Source: Brachionus manjavacas (Eukaryota > Rotifera > Eurotatoria > Ploima > Brachionidae). From it: a DNA stretch of 64,000 bases. The DNA lies in assembly GCA_019054805.1 (NCBI GenBank), contig JAHQIY010000004.1, forward strand, positions 6,386,001 to 6,450,000, read 5' to 3'. Below the pieces are notes generated by a model that was not told the origin of the DNA, made no database searches, and was given only the letters and a program-made list of their open reading frames with translations. Of this stretch, positions 36,850 to 48,187 are shown piece by piece. Made by a program: the position numbers and the translations under genes. The first letter of the stretch is position 1. Every line of letters begins with the position of its first letter.

Positions 36850-38723
36850 TAGTTAAAAATAAAACAAAATTTTTTAAACAAAATAATTTTTATAATATCA
36901 AAAAACTCAGAATAATAGGATTCTCACAAATAAATTAACTTAAAACCGCGAAAGTTTAAATAGTTTGTTCTAAAATAATCAAGTGATATAATTTTTCAAA
37001 ATGAATTTTGGACTGTTAGAAAAAAAAATTTTAATTTTTTTGATTTTTACATTTTAGTAGAAATAAAATTTTCCCTTATTTTCAAAATTTATAAAAATTA
37101 CTCCTTCCATTAAAAAACTAATGAAGAAAAATTTCTGCTAAATTAGGAGTTGCGATGGTTCTTTTTTTTTCAGTTGATTTTGTATTTTTTTTTAATATTT
37201 GTTTTTAAACTTAAAATCATCGGAAATTTACGATGAGTATTATGAATATATTTTGTTTCAATTTAAAATTTTAAACAAATTAAGTCTTGATTTAAAAAAA
37301 TTGAATTGTTATCAACGTCATAGTTTCATTTAACAAAATAATAATTTTAAAAAGCTTACATAAAAATTAAATTTAAATTTTTTTTATTTATTTATTTCAA
37401 AAAACATCTCTTCACAAAATAAAGACACCTCCTCACCATAATATTGTTTATATTTTGTTGCATTCACTTTTAAATTAATTTAAAATATTTCCAAGAAGCA
37501 TTTTTTAAGGTTTATGAAGTTTAGTAGTTAAGTAGTGTATTTAATGAATATGAATTGCACAATTGATGACATATACCGTAGTTTAAAGTTCTATGCCTGT
37601 GAATTACTATATATTACTATATATATATAATGTTTAACATAAATTTACCGTTTAAACTCAAAGTGAATCATTAATTACTTGGATTTTAATGACTTGAATT
37701 TATTTAAATTTAAATTTGAAGTTGATAACTTCAATGATATCAATGATTTTCTAGAAAAATATGGGTTATTGCTTTTCAGCATAGAATTCTTGATAGAATG
37801 TTTTCTTTTGCTTTTAAAACGCTTTTTTCCATAATTCGTCCGAAAATTTAAGAATGAAATTAAATAAAAATGACTCAAGAAATTTAAAATATAATTTAAA
37901 GAATACTGACAATCAGATTGAACCAATGTCAAAAACAGCTTATGGTGAAAAAACCTATGAATATTTTTATACAATATTGATGAATAGCTTTGTTATCAAG
38001 AGATCAATGTTTAAGTTTGCAACATTCAAACTTTCTATATTTAATTATATCAATTTTATTTTTACAGAATTTGTAAAAAATTCAAAAAATTTAATTTCAA
38101 TGTTTTGCATTATTGAATTTTTTTTTTAAACAAATATATAAATTTTTATTTTTAACTTATAATAACTACTGTATAAACTTAAATATATGAAGTGTTAATC
38201 GGTCTACATGGCATGAGCACTAGCCTGTTAAAAAACATATTTTTCAATCACTAAGACTTTATTTTGGGATTGATAAACAACTCTGAACTATTGCATTATT
38301 TAAACAAATAGTGATAATAAATGGAAACACGATAATCATGATTCATTTAGAGAAAATTTAATTTCTAGGAACAAACAAAACTTTGGTAAGATCTTCATCA
38401 AATATTGAAAATGGTTATAATAACAAAAATAAGACAAATTAAATGTCGATACTTGCAATTTAATGTATGAATTAATTAAAGCTAAATTTAACATGATTTT
38501 TGAAATATTAGAATAAAAATTAAATAAATTATCTAAATTTTTCAAAATTAATTTTAAAATTAAATCTAAAACCCAAGTTTCGAATAATTAACTCGCTTTG
38601 AAATGATAAAAAGATCTCTTTTTTATTTCATATGACAATTTGGTACAATTAAAATTTCTTTTTAGAAAAAATACGTCGTTTATAAAAAAACAAAGATTCA
38701 AGTTCAATGATATTAATTTAATA
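36850..38723. other. intergenic region between NME6 and Ro60
   Basis: AT-rich, with a TA-repeat near 37613-37629 and no supported gene. Open frames at 37675-37974 and 37854-38129 overlap on opposite strands and look random. The Ro60 reading frame is open upstream of its chosen ATG to an acceptor-like TTTCTTTTTAG near 38666, so a 5' exon boundary may lie here. Confidence 0.55.
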
Positions 38724-41700
38724 ATGTCATTAAGCTATTTAAAGAAGTTTTTGTTCCTGGGCCCAACAATTAATTTAAACGATTTATCAAATTCCAAATT
38801 GCTTTCAAATGTTTTAACAGCGATCGAATTGAACTTGAATTCCCAAAAATCAAAAGAATTGCTTCAGCTTATTCATGAATACTTACAATTCTACAACGAT
38901 CTTCATCTAGGCAATTCACACACAAACAGATTGGGATCCAATACGGATTGTGTGGCGTTTTACTTAGCATGCTGTGCTCGGAAAAGCAAAGATGAGACAT
39001 TTTCACATAAAAGTAATTAATGGTATATTTGTTTGTTAAAATTGAATGCATTGTGTTTTAGTTTATGAGCTAATGACCCAAATGAGTGAAACACCGGCTC
39101 ATTTGTTTGCATTCGAGCATTTTTGGAACATAGTGCTTCAAATTGAGGGTAGCTTCAGCTCATCAGAATCAAATCCAGATCAAATGACTGTCGATCTGCA
39201 CAAAAATTCCAAATGCATCGGCAGAGGCCATAAAAAGGCGCTCATTAAATGGTTTTACAATAAAAATGACTTTGAACTTCTCAAATTAGTAACTCAATAC
39301 AGGCAAATGTACAATTGGACCACCAAAGATATTCTTAAACTAATTCATATGAAGCCCAAAAATGAAGGTAAGCTGATACAAAAATGATTCTATTTTCGGC
39401 TTTTAACTCTTTATTAATCAAAATTTTTCAACATCTCGATTTTTTTACGGGGGTTTTTAAATTCTCATACAACAACAACAAAAAAACTAAATTATTTCAT
39501 TAAAAACGCCTGATTTTGTTTCGTTTACAAAAAATTGAAATTTTGTGAAGTTAATTGTTTATTTTTTTATTAAATTGTTTTTTAAAAAAAAGAATCATGA
39601 GTAGACAATAAATTAAAATACAGATGTAAGTCACAAAAACTCGAGCAATTTAAACATAATTGAAATTCTTAAAAAAATTCAAGATGCTCGATGGTGGAAA
39701 TCTTTAATGGATTTAAAAAAAGGCATTGGAAACTTTCTAATACAAAAACTATGGATTTTGTACTAAAGATTTTTCTGAAAATTAAAAATAGGTGATAAAT
39801 TTTAGTAGTATGATTGAATTTTAACATTTAAATAAAATTAATTTACAAATTAAAAAAAAATAAATTAGAAAAGATTATAGAGACAAAAATAAAGAAATCT
39901 CAAAATACTGATATTTTATTTGGTCATTAATATTGTTTGGGTTAATTATAATTAATTTTTTGAAAGATATTTTGTTTCATGTTGTTAAATCTTCAAAATT
40001 TAAAGAGCTTAATTTTTCAAATTTAAATTATTAAAAAAAATTTTTTGGATTTTGGGTCGAAAATTCACATGTCTTAAAAAAAAATGCTCTAAAAAAAAGA
40101 TAAAAAATTTTAATGTATAAACATGGCTTTAGTTTATCTAAAGCAAATTTTCAAATTTTAATAGTAAAGCAAATTTTCTTTTTAGCTTGGACTTTTTCAT
40201 TTTTTATGGTAGTAGTAGTAGTTCTTGCTGCGACATCCTAACAAGTAGGAAATCTGAGCTCATCACCGCTTAAAGGCGTATGAAGCTTTAGCAGCCAATT
40301 CTGTTAAACCTATCTAATGCTACTTTGAAGCCATTAACTGTCTTAGCTTTAACCACCTCCTCAGGAAGTCTATTCCAGTGCAGAGCTACTCTGTTCGAGA
40401 ATAAAACGTGTCTAGCAGTCACTGCGGCAAAAACTATTTCTTTGAACTTTTGTGCTGTTTCCTCTTAACTTCGGTACAAAAAACAAAAAATATTGAAAAA
40501 TTTATGTGATGTACAAAAAATTTATAAAATTTTATCTAATAAACGAATTTAAATTATTATTTTGTAAGTCGAAAAATATACATATTAATATTCTAATTCA
40601 AAACTGAAAATGGTTATTTTTTAAAATTTAGTCAAAGTCAATAGGCTTTTGGATTCGAAAATTGTTGAGGCTTTTTTTCTTAAGGATTCAATTAAAATCA
40701 AAATTCCAATAATTAAAAGAAGCTAAAGATACCTGTCCCCTAATTTAATTAAAATTCCGCTAAATTTTATAAAAAAGTCTGAAAAAATTTAATTTTTATC
40801 ATAAAAATTAAATATATCACGCTTTTATATATCTTTTGTATATAAAAATCCACACATTAACAGTTCGGGATCTGATACGGATTTTGTGGCGTTTTACTTA
40901 ACATGTTGTGCCCGAAAAAGCATTGTCATTTTCAAGTTTATGATTTATTTTTGGTGTTCAAAATGATCAAAACAAGTTTTAATTATGAAATAAATTGTTA
41001 TTTTTTAATAGAATTAATGCAGAGATACATTTTTGGATTTTACATGAAATGTTAAATAAAAAGGTAAACTCTACATTATAAAAATGTACATTGCAGAGTG
41101 CAAACCATTTAATGGTGCTATTAGGTAAGTAATTTTTTTGCAGACTTTTCATAAACTTCAAGATGCCATTGTTTTGCGGTAATAAACTAAATTTAATAAA
41201 CATTTCTTGACTTAAAAAAAGGTTATTATACTTTATTTAACGTAAATCTACGAAAAATATTTTATAATTCACATTTTTCTCGTTCAATATCTTTAAACCC
41301 GTTGAATGTACTCAAAAAATTATAGGTTTTACCTTTTCCTCTCTTTCTTTTTGGAAAAGGAACTTCAATTTCTTCAGCGTCTAATCTAGTGTCGTCAATT
41401 AAATTATCTAGTATATGCCCTGATGATTATATTTCAGTTTCATCCATTTTATTTTTAAATTTTTAGATTATTTATTTATTTAATATTTATAACTTCACAA
41501 CCCCGTTACTAAATAATAACTATTTATTAAAGATTATAATTTCAAAATTTGGTATAATTTAAAAAGAAAATTTTTGGTGATCAATTTTCTTGTCTTCTTG
41601 AAATAATTTACTTCATAAAAAGGATTAAAATTTGTAATAAAATGCTCTCTAATCACGACAGATAAAACCTTTTTCTTAGAATTTTTTGAAATAATCAAAG

Positions 41701-43070
41701 AAAAATTATTTATTTAAATATTCTAGTTGATTAAGCTTTTATTTTAACAAAGGACATGATTTGATAATGAGATATGTCCTTTTTGGATACCGAAAAATCC
41801 AAAATGAAAACTTAGAAAGCAATTTACATTTGATGGAGTATCTGCACGATTTTGAAAAAGTATTGATTTAATCTATAAATATGATAAAGGTTGAAACATC
41901 ATTTTTGTAGCTGAAATTCGCAAAATTTGGACAAGAAGCTGCTGAAATAATCAAAAAACATAGATTGTATCTCGAGCACATCCCTTCCAGGATTTTTAAA
42001 TTTAAAGAAGTAAATTTCATAATTTTGAAATTTTAATCAAAGCCTAAAAAATATTCAGATTTGGCCATGTCTGATAGAACAAATGAACATCGAAGATTTT
42101 TACGAAAATTTACATCAAATTTTAAAAAAAGAAATTATTCAACCCAATTCATCGACAGAAAAATTTATCTTCGATAAAATTTTGAACCAAAGCAATCCGC
42201 ATTATGTTCAAATCAGTCCAATATCAAACTGTCTAGCGTCCCAAATAAATGAACACCACATAACACACAAACAATTGAAAGAATCGCGACTCAGATCCAC
42301 AACAGCAACAATCGAAGAAGGATCAGTTCAGGCAAATTTGAGAAATTTTTTTTGGAATGCGTTCAAAAATTCTATTCAACTGGTAAGATGAAATTTTAAG
42401 ATTTATAAAAAAATAAAATTTTTTCCAAAGAATAAATCTCAATCTAGATCTTATTTTAACTCAAAACGGGTCATGATAGTGATGGAAATCAATCCTCAAA
42501 TGAGAAACGCCACCACTCTAGGATTGAACTACTTGAATCCACTGGAAACAAGCTCGGCGATTCTGCTGACTCTTTATTATTTAAACTCTAACCCTAACAA
42601 TGTTGATCTATTTGTGGCATCTGATAGACTTACACGAGTTGAACTAGCTGATAAAAATACTCAATCAGAACCAAATTTGGGTACAATAGATCAAATACTT
42701 CAAGGAGTAAATTTTTTTTTATTTTTTTATTTATTTGCTAATTTTCTTACAAAAGTTTGTGTCTATCGAAAAAAATCCAACGGATAAAATATTTGAATGG
42801 ACTTTGCAGAACAAAAAATTCTATGATGTGTTTGTTTTTTTGGTCAGTACTGATCAAGGCGACAAAAAAATTCAATTTGAAATGGATTTTGTGCGAGCAA
42901 ACACAATTGCCAAGGACACAAAATTAGTTGTTATTAATTTGAGTGGTAAACACACAGAGCCTATTGCTGAAAACGGAGTTATTACTCCATCATTGCTTGA
43001 TCTTTACATTAATGGATGGAATTTTGATACATTTTTTATTTTAGAGTCTTTTTTGAAAGAAGTTTTCTAA
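38724..43070 (+). CDS. RO60: Ro60 / TROVE-domain RNA-binding protein with degenerate vWA domain (571 aa)
   Basis: Seven exons: 38724-39012, 39062-39367, 41753-41859, 41911-42009, 42059-42382, 42431-42706, 42756-43070, all in frame; human RO60 is 538 aa. The N terminus MSLSYLKKFLFLG matches the RO60 start of the HEAT-repeat ring. RGHKKALIKWF, VTQYRQMYNWTTKDILKL and IHMKP are TROVE hallmarks, and KKHRLYLEHIP with IWPCLIEQM continue the domain. The C-terminal vWA-like part starts around SKRVMIVMEINPQM (residues 386-399). The family's metal-binding DxSxS is E394-I-N396-P-Q398 here, and the later Thr and Asp ligands also look lost. Ro60 binds misfolded small RNAs and Y RNAs for quality control. 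Here the ring is kept, while metal-dependent adhesion by the vWA domain is probably absent. The upstream frame is open, so the true start could be slightly earlier. The 2385-nt second intron holds transposon relics and an exon fragment. Confidence 0.9.
40208..40480 (-). mobile_element. decayed 3' end of a non-LTR retrotransposon with (CTA)n tail
   Basis: The minus strand reads SNRVALHWNRLPEEVVKAKT followed by VNGFKVALDRFNRIG and a stop, the C-terminal WNxLPEEVV block of CR1/Jockey-like reverse transcriptases. It ends in four CTA units (TAG on the plus strand, from 40208). One frameshift lies upstream. It sits in the Ro60 intron in antisense orientation. Confidence 0.7.
40845..40925 (+). pseudogene. 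diverged partial copy of Ro60 exon 1 inside the Ro60 intron
   Basis: Positions 40861-40922 match 38927-38988 of the first Ro60 coding exon at 53 of 62 bases, in the same orientation, with weaker similarity upstream to about 40845. The copied frame stays open and four of the nine changes are silent. No donor site like that of exon 1 follows, and no upstream exon part is present. Confidence 0.8.
40926..41215 (+). repeat. duplicated noncoding block, copy A
   Basis: Aligns over its length with 46928-47115, sharing long identical runs such as AGTTTTAATTATGAAAT, TTTTTGGATTTTACAT and TTTAATAAACATTTCTTG. Copy A carries about 85 bp of extra sequence (about 41065-41150) absent from copy B. Confidence 0.75.
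41262..41447 (-). pseudogene. decayed ORF next to a MITE-like terminus, probable transposon coding relic
   Basis: Starting at ATG 41447 the minus strand reads a short acidic segment. After one in-frame stop it continues through PFPKRKRGKGKTYNFLSTF to TAA at 41262. A basic KRGKG-x-Y block followed by a short hydrophobic pattern is reminiscent of N termini of MULE/FLYWCH-type transposases, but the match is weak. The terminal motif at 41491-41504 lies just upstream of its start. Confidence 0.35.
41491..41504 (-). repeat. terminal-repeat-like motif shared with fold-back MITE
   Basis: On the minus strand this reads GGGGTTGTGAAGTT, the same as the ends of the fold-back element at 49467-49802. No opposite end is found in the Ro60 intron. 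Confidence 0.45.
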
Positions 43071-43744
43071 AAAATTAATGTTTAATTTATCTTAAGAAAG
43101 TAATCTCAATTTTTTTCAGCATATTATCCAAAAAGCAGATCGAGTTTGTTTATTTTTATCTTATACGTAAAAAAAATAAAATTAAAAAAATCATAGCAAA
43201 TTTTAATCTTTTAAGCAACATTTTTAAATTTTTTTCATTTAAAATTAAATTTTCAAAAAGGTTCATAATTTAAATGAGTTTTTAATTCTTGTTTCTATTA
43301 AATGCACAAATAATACAAAAATAACTGATGTGAATGAAATTCTACAAATCCTGAATTTGTTTTTTGTATTGGAAAATTTAGATAGTCTCCATGGATTCTA
43401 AAAATGGTTAATACTACACTCATCAATATTTTGAAAAGATAATCTAGCTTAATTTTGATCCTACACAGACGACATCCTTATTTCCTTTTTTTGGTTTACC
43501 AATGCTGAATAGAATGAGCTAAAAAAAATTGATCAGTTGGAATATTTTTTTCTAAGATATTTTTTAGTCATTGATATTATTGTTTTTTAAATTCTGTAAT
43601 TGCTTAAAAAACATATTTTGTTGATCAACTTGTTATCATATAAGTCATTATAGGACTAACTCTACACATGTATCATCAAAAAAAGGGTATAAGAATGCAG
43701 TCTGGGTGGCCTTAATTAAGCAAAAAGATAAAAAAAGTCATTTT

Positions 43745-44230
43745 TTTTTTTTTCCTTATTCACTCCTTGTGGAGCATAGGGTCATTACTTTTGATGTCCA
43801 CTCAAGTCGATCTTTTGCCTTTACCCTTGCTTTTCCCCATGTCATACCCATTTCGATGAGCTCTTTCGTGATTGTTGACCTCCATGTTACTGCTGGTCGT
43901 CCTACCTTACGTCGCCCTTGAGGTGTCCATTAAAGGGCCCTTTTTGGTATCCGTATATCTTTCATTCTAAGTACATGCCCGAGCCATCGCAGCCTTTTGT
44001 TCTTAATGCATTGACTTAATGGTTCTGAATTTGTTCTTGTGTAAAGCTCAGCATTTGACAATGTCATTTGACAGAATCCTCCGCAGGCTTCCAGTGTGGA
44101 AGGTGTTAAGGTTTTTCCTGTCAGATTCACTCATCCCCCAACATTCACTTCCGTACATCAATGTTGCTTTTACTACACTGTTGTATAGTTTAAAAAGTCA
44201 TGATGCATTTATATTAATTAAAGCTTATTA
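43745..44230 (-). mobile_element. decayed 3' end of a non-LTR retrotransposon
   Basis: The minus strand reads YGSECWGMSESDRKNLNTFH, a CGGFCQMTLSN-like stretch, then NKRLRWLGHVLRMKDIRIPK and RAL, the classic C-terminal block of LINE reverse transcriptases (RRLRWLGHVLRM). Further downstream is a TTSSNMEVNNHERAH-type continuation with stops. It is noticeably less AT-rich than its flanks. It is broken by frameshifts and in-frame stops. Confidence 0.8.
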
Positions 44231-44879
44231 AATTTTTAACTTTAATAAGTATAAAGTTTATGCATATTAAGAAATTATTTACTTCTTTATTATTGAACTA
44301 TTTCCTTTAAAAAAATATTTTATTTACTCAATCTATTTTATTTTAAATTTCGATTCAAAAAAAAAAAATGGAATCGAATAAGAAGACATTAAACCATTCG
44401 AGAGGGTCCTGGGGGTAAATCTTTTAAGTATATTTTATATAAAAAAAAAATCCTCAAAATTAAATTTAAAACTCGCACTTTTAACTAGAAAAATATTTTT
44501 TCTTATTTAAATTTTTTTTTTCAATTTTATTTTTTTTAATTTTTCAGTTTTTAATCCCGGATCTAAGAAAAAGTTTAAAAAATTAGTTCACTAAATGAAA
44601 TGCATTTTTAATGTCACATTTAAATTCGATTTAAGGAGTTAACGCCACATTTTACTCATAAAACCATCTTTGATCAATCAATTTCAAAAGTAGTTTATTA
44701 AAATTTTTTGAAAATTAAAATAGGAATTGAATAGAGAAATTCGAATGTTTTTTATGTTATAAATAATGGATACAAAAATTCTCCGGTTGATTTTTTTTGG
44801 TTACACCTCTTATTCAATCCTAAAAATTTAATTAAGATTATTTTTTGATTACAAAATTTAATGCTCTTCTAAATAAAAT

Positions 44880-44946
44880 ATTATAAGATATAATATTACA
44901 TAGATATTATACAATGAAATATTATATATATATTATATAACATATA
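44880..44946. repeat. TA-rich imperfect palindrome
   Basis: A run of ATATTA/TAATAT words forming overlapping inverted repeats, of simple-sequence type. Confidence 0.6.
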
Positions 44947-45265
44947 ACCCGACATTTCTTTGATTCTAAAATTGTGACATGAAAAACATGGAAAATTTTT
45001 CCAAGTTTTGTTGATTGGAAAAAGAAGCAGCAAACCGTGAAATATGTGGATGATGAGAATGTAATCAAAGTTTGAAAGAGGCTCAAGATAAAAATTTACA
45101 AAAATAAATAAATCAGAGTTGTTTTTAATTCACAAGTCATAAGTCATGGCTTTGACTTAAATTTTTGTGACTTTGACTTAAAACTGTGACTTAAAAGCAA
45201 GTCTGAAATAAATAATTGAAATAATAAATAGGGTTTAAAAAATTATTTACAAGTCAAAGTCCAAC

Positions 45266-45447
45266 TAGGAATGGTAAACCGGTTCAATTTTGAAATCGGT
45301 TCAAAATAAAATTAAAGAATATTTAAAAATAATTTTTTTGTTTAATTGAAAAAATACAAAATTAATAAATTTTTTTGCTTTTCATTCTTCTGCTTGACAG
45401 ACATAAGCGGCTTTCTTCAAAACAGTTTGAACCGGCTTCCATCACTG
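45266..45447. mobile_element. hAT-like MITE (about 182 bp)
   Basis: The left end TAGGAATGGTAAACCGGTTC and the right end TTGAACCGGCTTCCATCACTG are imperfect terminal inverted repeats, both containing the ATGG...CCGGTTC pattern common at hAT ends. Flanks TCCAACT and TTCAACT could be a degenerate target duplication. The interior is AT-rich and noncoding. Confidence 0.55.
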
Positions 45448-46069
45448 TTCAACTTTTAAGAATGAATGTAAAACTCTTTTATTTAACTTGAAATACTTTA
45501 TTTTGGGAAATGAAAATGTCCAATTGAATTTTTGACGTTCTGAGCAGTTTTAGCAAGCCGAATAGCAAAAAATTCAATTTAAATCTTTTTTAATTTTGAC
45601 CAAATGAGATGATGTGTTAAAGACTACTTTTACACATCAAAGTAGACGAAATCTCGTCATCTTAAGTTGGTTAATAAGTTTAACAGAGGCTGCAAAGTTT
45701 TTCTAAAACAATAAATAACCTTTATGATATCGAAATTTGTACTACTTCTAAAAATTCTTCTACTTGACAGATTTTCAGATCTATCAATATTTTTAATCAG
45801 AAATGTATCGAAAAAAAATAACCTGCCGATGCACCCATCTCAGCCTCTCAACTGATTGCTAAAATAAGACTCTATGATAAAAGTTAATCTTGTGAAGATC
45901 ATAAAAAAAATCAAGATTGGATGAGATTGAACTTTTCTTTCAACCAGTATTCATAATTGCTAAACCACGTTGATTTTACCTAGATATACGTAAAATGACA
46001 TAAAAATACGTAACATTACCCAATTTTCAGGAAAATCTAAAATAACCAAAATTATTCCAAATTAAAGCT

Positions 46070-46420
46070 GAACATCAAGCGGACAGATGCACACATCACC
46101 AAACAACACCTAAACGAAATGACCGAAAGTGGACAGCCGATCAGTATCATCATCCGTAAACGTCAACTACAGTTCGCAGTAAACTGATTGCGCATTTCCA
46201 GTTATGAGCCAGCGAAAATATACGCCCTGTTCAAAATTGAAGATGGAAAAGTCACATTGACGCGGGAGTGTACGGTCAAAATACCTGCACCAAATATCCG
46301 AACATCTCTAATCAAACATGCAGGCGAAACAACAACCGAATAAACTGCCAAACTAGCTATGGATAAGGAAACCTGGATCAAATTTGTTGCCGTGTTTCAC
46401 AAGCCCGATTGATGATGATA
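46070..46420 (+). mobile_element. decayed 3' end of a second type of non-LTR retrotransposon
   Basis: The plus strand reads LNIKRTDAHITKQHLNEMTE, IIIRKRQLQFA, SSYEPAKIYALFKIEDGK, and LAMDKETWIKFVAVFH, with two in-frame stops. The order R-(K/R)-R-x-L-x-F-A...EPA...LF...GK...A-x-D-x-x-x-W is the end of another LINE reverse transcriptase family. It is much less AT-rich than its flanks, which carry TTTACGTAAA-like repeats. Confidence 0.65.
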
Positions 46421-46927
46421 AATAATCTAAATTTCCTATTTTTTACCAAAATTTACCTAAATATCTAATTTTCTAAATTTTTATGCTTCATTTTTCAAAA
46501 AAAAGAATTAAGATAGTTTTTAGTAGATATAATTAAAATTTCAAATTTCAAATATGTAAATTTTGGTAAAATTTCGTAAAAAATTGTAAAATCCTGTAAA
46601 AAAAGTTAATTTTTTTTCTTCAGATTTGTAATGTATTTTTATAGCGATTAGACCATTATTTATTTGTTCAATTACTATGTCGATTGCTTCTTAATTGCTC
46701 ATTTAGATATTTAAAATCAAAAAAATTCAATGTACTTTTTAAAATGCTTTATACAACATTGGAATTTTGATGGGGTCTTGTAAAGATCAAAAATTACTTC
46801 AATCGCTTCTGGTTCATTTTTTATTTAAAATTTTTGCTTATTCTGGTTCAAAAATATCAAAATTTACAACGATTTCAATCAAGCTTTTATTATTGAGACC
46901 ATCTCAAATATTATTTTTGTAATTTTG

Positions 46928-47115
46928 GCATTTTCAAGTTTTTGATTAATTTTGGATGTTCAAAATGATTAAGTAAAGTTTTAATTATGAAATCTTTTAA
47001 TAGAATTAATGCAAGAATAAATTTTTGGATTTTACATACTATGTTAAATTAAAATAAACTTCAAGAAGCAGTAGTTTTGCGTTAATAAATACAATTTAAT
47101 AAACATTTCTTGTTT
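46928..47115 (+). repeat. duplicated noncoding block, copy B
   Basis: Second copy of the block at 40926-41215, same orientation, lacking the roughly 85-bp insert and a few shorter segments. It is not preceded by the Ro60 exon fragment that abuts copy A. Confidence 0.75.
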
Positions 47116-47533
47116 TAAAATTAGATGCCGTTACATCTAAGAGATATGAATTTTTCGAGAAAGGAATCGAATTGATTTTTAACTAAGATCAGGAAATCAG
47201 ACAGACAGATGTCAAAATTTTTTTATGTATTTCTCATATGATTAGGTTTTTTTCTTTTTTTATTAATAATTTAAAAAAAAATAAAAAAAACACAAAATTT
47301 TAAGAAAAGGCTTTGTGAATTTTCATTTAAATATTCCAAAATGAAATTTTAATCCTCGATAAAAGTATGGATTTTTGATTATTTAATGGTTGCATGTAAC
47401 AAGGACTGAATTTTGTTCTATTTTTAATATTTATTAACATTTAAATAAATTAGATTAAAAAATTACAAAAAATTTCCAATTCAAAAATATCATAGAGACT
47501 TAAAGATGAGATCTAAAAAATAATAAAATAATT

Positions 47534-47819
47534 CTCTTTTTTATCCTAGTGAATAACAGGAAGACGCTCATCTCCTTCTCAAGTACCTTTTTGAGCAACG
47601 GTTCTGATTTGATAGAGAGGTTACTGAATCGAGTTGATCATCTACAAGGCAATTATTGCCAAGTCGAAACCGGTAACCCTATTTTTATGATGAAAGGAGT
47701 TTAAGCATTCGCCACGTATTGCAGAGATATTTTGAAGATTTTTTCACCCTCAGCGGGTTTTGAACCCCCGATCCTCTGTTTGCATTACTTACATGCAAAC
47801 CATTCGGCTATACGGGCTC
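47534..47819 (-). mobile_element. tRNA-derived SINE-like element, copy 2
   Basis: On the minus strand it begins AGAGCCCGTATAGCCGAATG, containing a box A-like TAGCCGAATGG. It then has a near-perfect box B GGTTCAAAACC about 45 bp on, with a short hairpin (TTTGCAT...ATGCAAA) between them in place of a normal anticodon region. A roughly 200-bp body and A-rich end follow. It is the better preserved of the two copies. Confidence 0.72.
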
Positions 47820-48187
47820 TACTAGGATAGATAAGGGACAATTATTTCCTTAAGAAATAAGATCTTTTTTAATTTAGTGAAACATACTTAGTTTTATGTT
47901 GTTTTACTATCAATTTTGTCAAGTTTAATGAAGTGAAATAAGAATTTTATTCTTGGAATATTTGAAGTGTTTGTATTAAAATACACAATGAAGTTAAATT
48001 ACGTTCGGTAGAGAACGGACTGTAAGAAATTTGTTTTAATTATATTAAAAATTAAAATTTTCATAATTTTTATTCAAAAAATATATTTTTAAAAAGCACC
48101 ATAATGTAAAATAATTACATATATCACCGAAAGCAAAACCAAAATTAAAAACTAGTAAAAAAGCAGATTAAAATTAATTAATACTTA

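Larger units (their letters stand above)
43071..48187. other. transposon-rich intergenic region
   Basis: Between Ro60 (+) and the GPCR (-), with both genes ending towards the gap. It holds LINE relics (43745-44230, 46070-46420), a hAT-like MITE (45266-45447), copy B of a duplicated block (46928-47115), a SINE copy (47534-47819) and TTTAC-rich repeat pieces. No host gene is recognised. Confidence 0.7.

Noticed and set aside
43930..44130. 66-codon minus-strand open frame as a host gene
   Set aside because: It contains NKRLRWLGHVLRM, a LINE reverse-transcriptase signature, and is part of a decayed retrotransposon.
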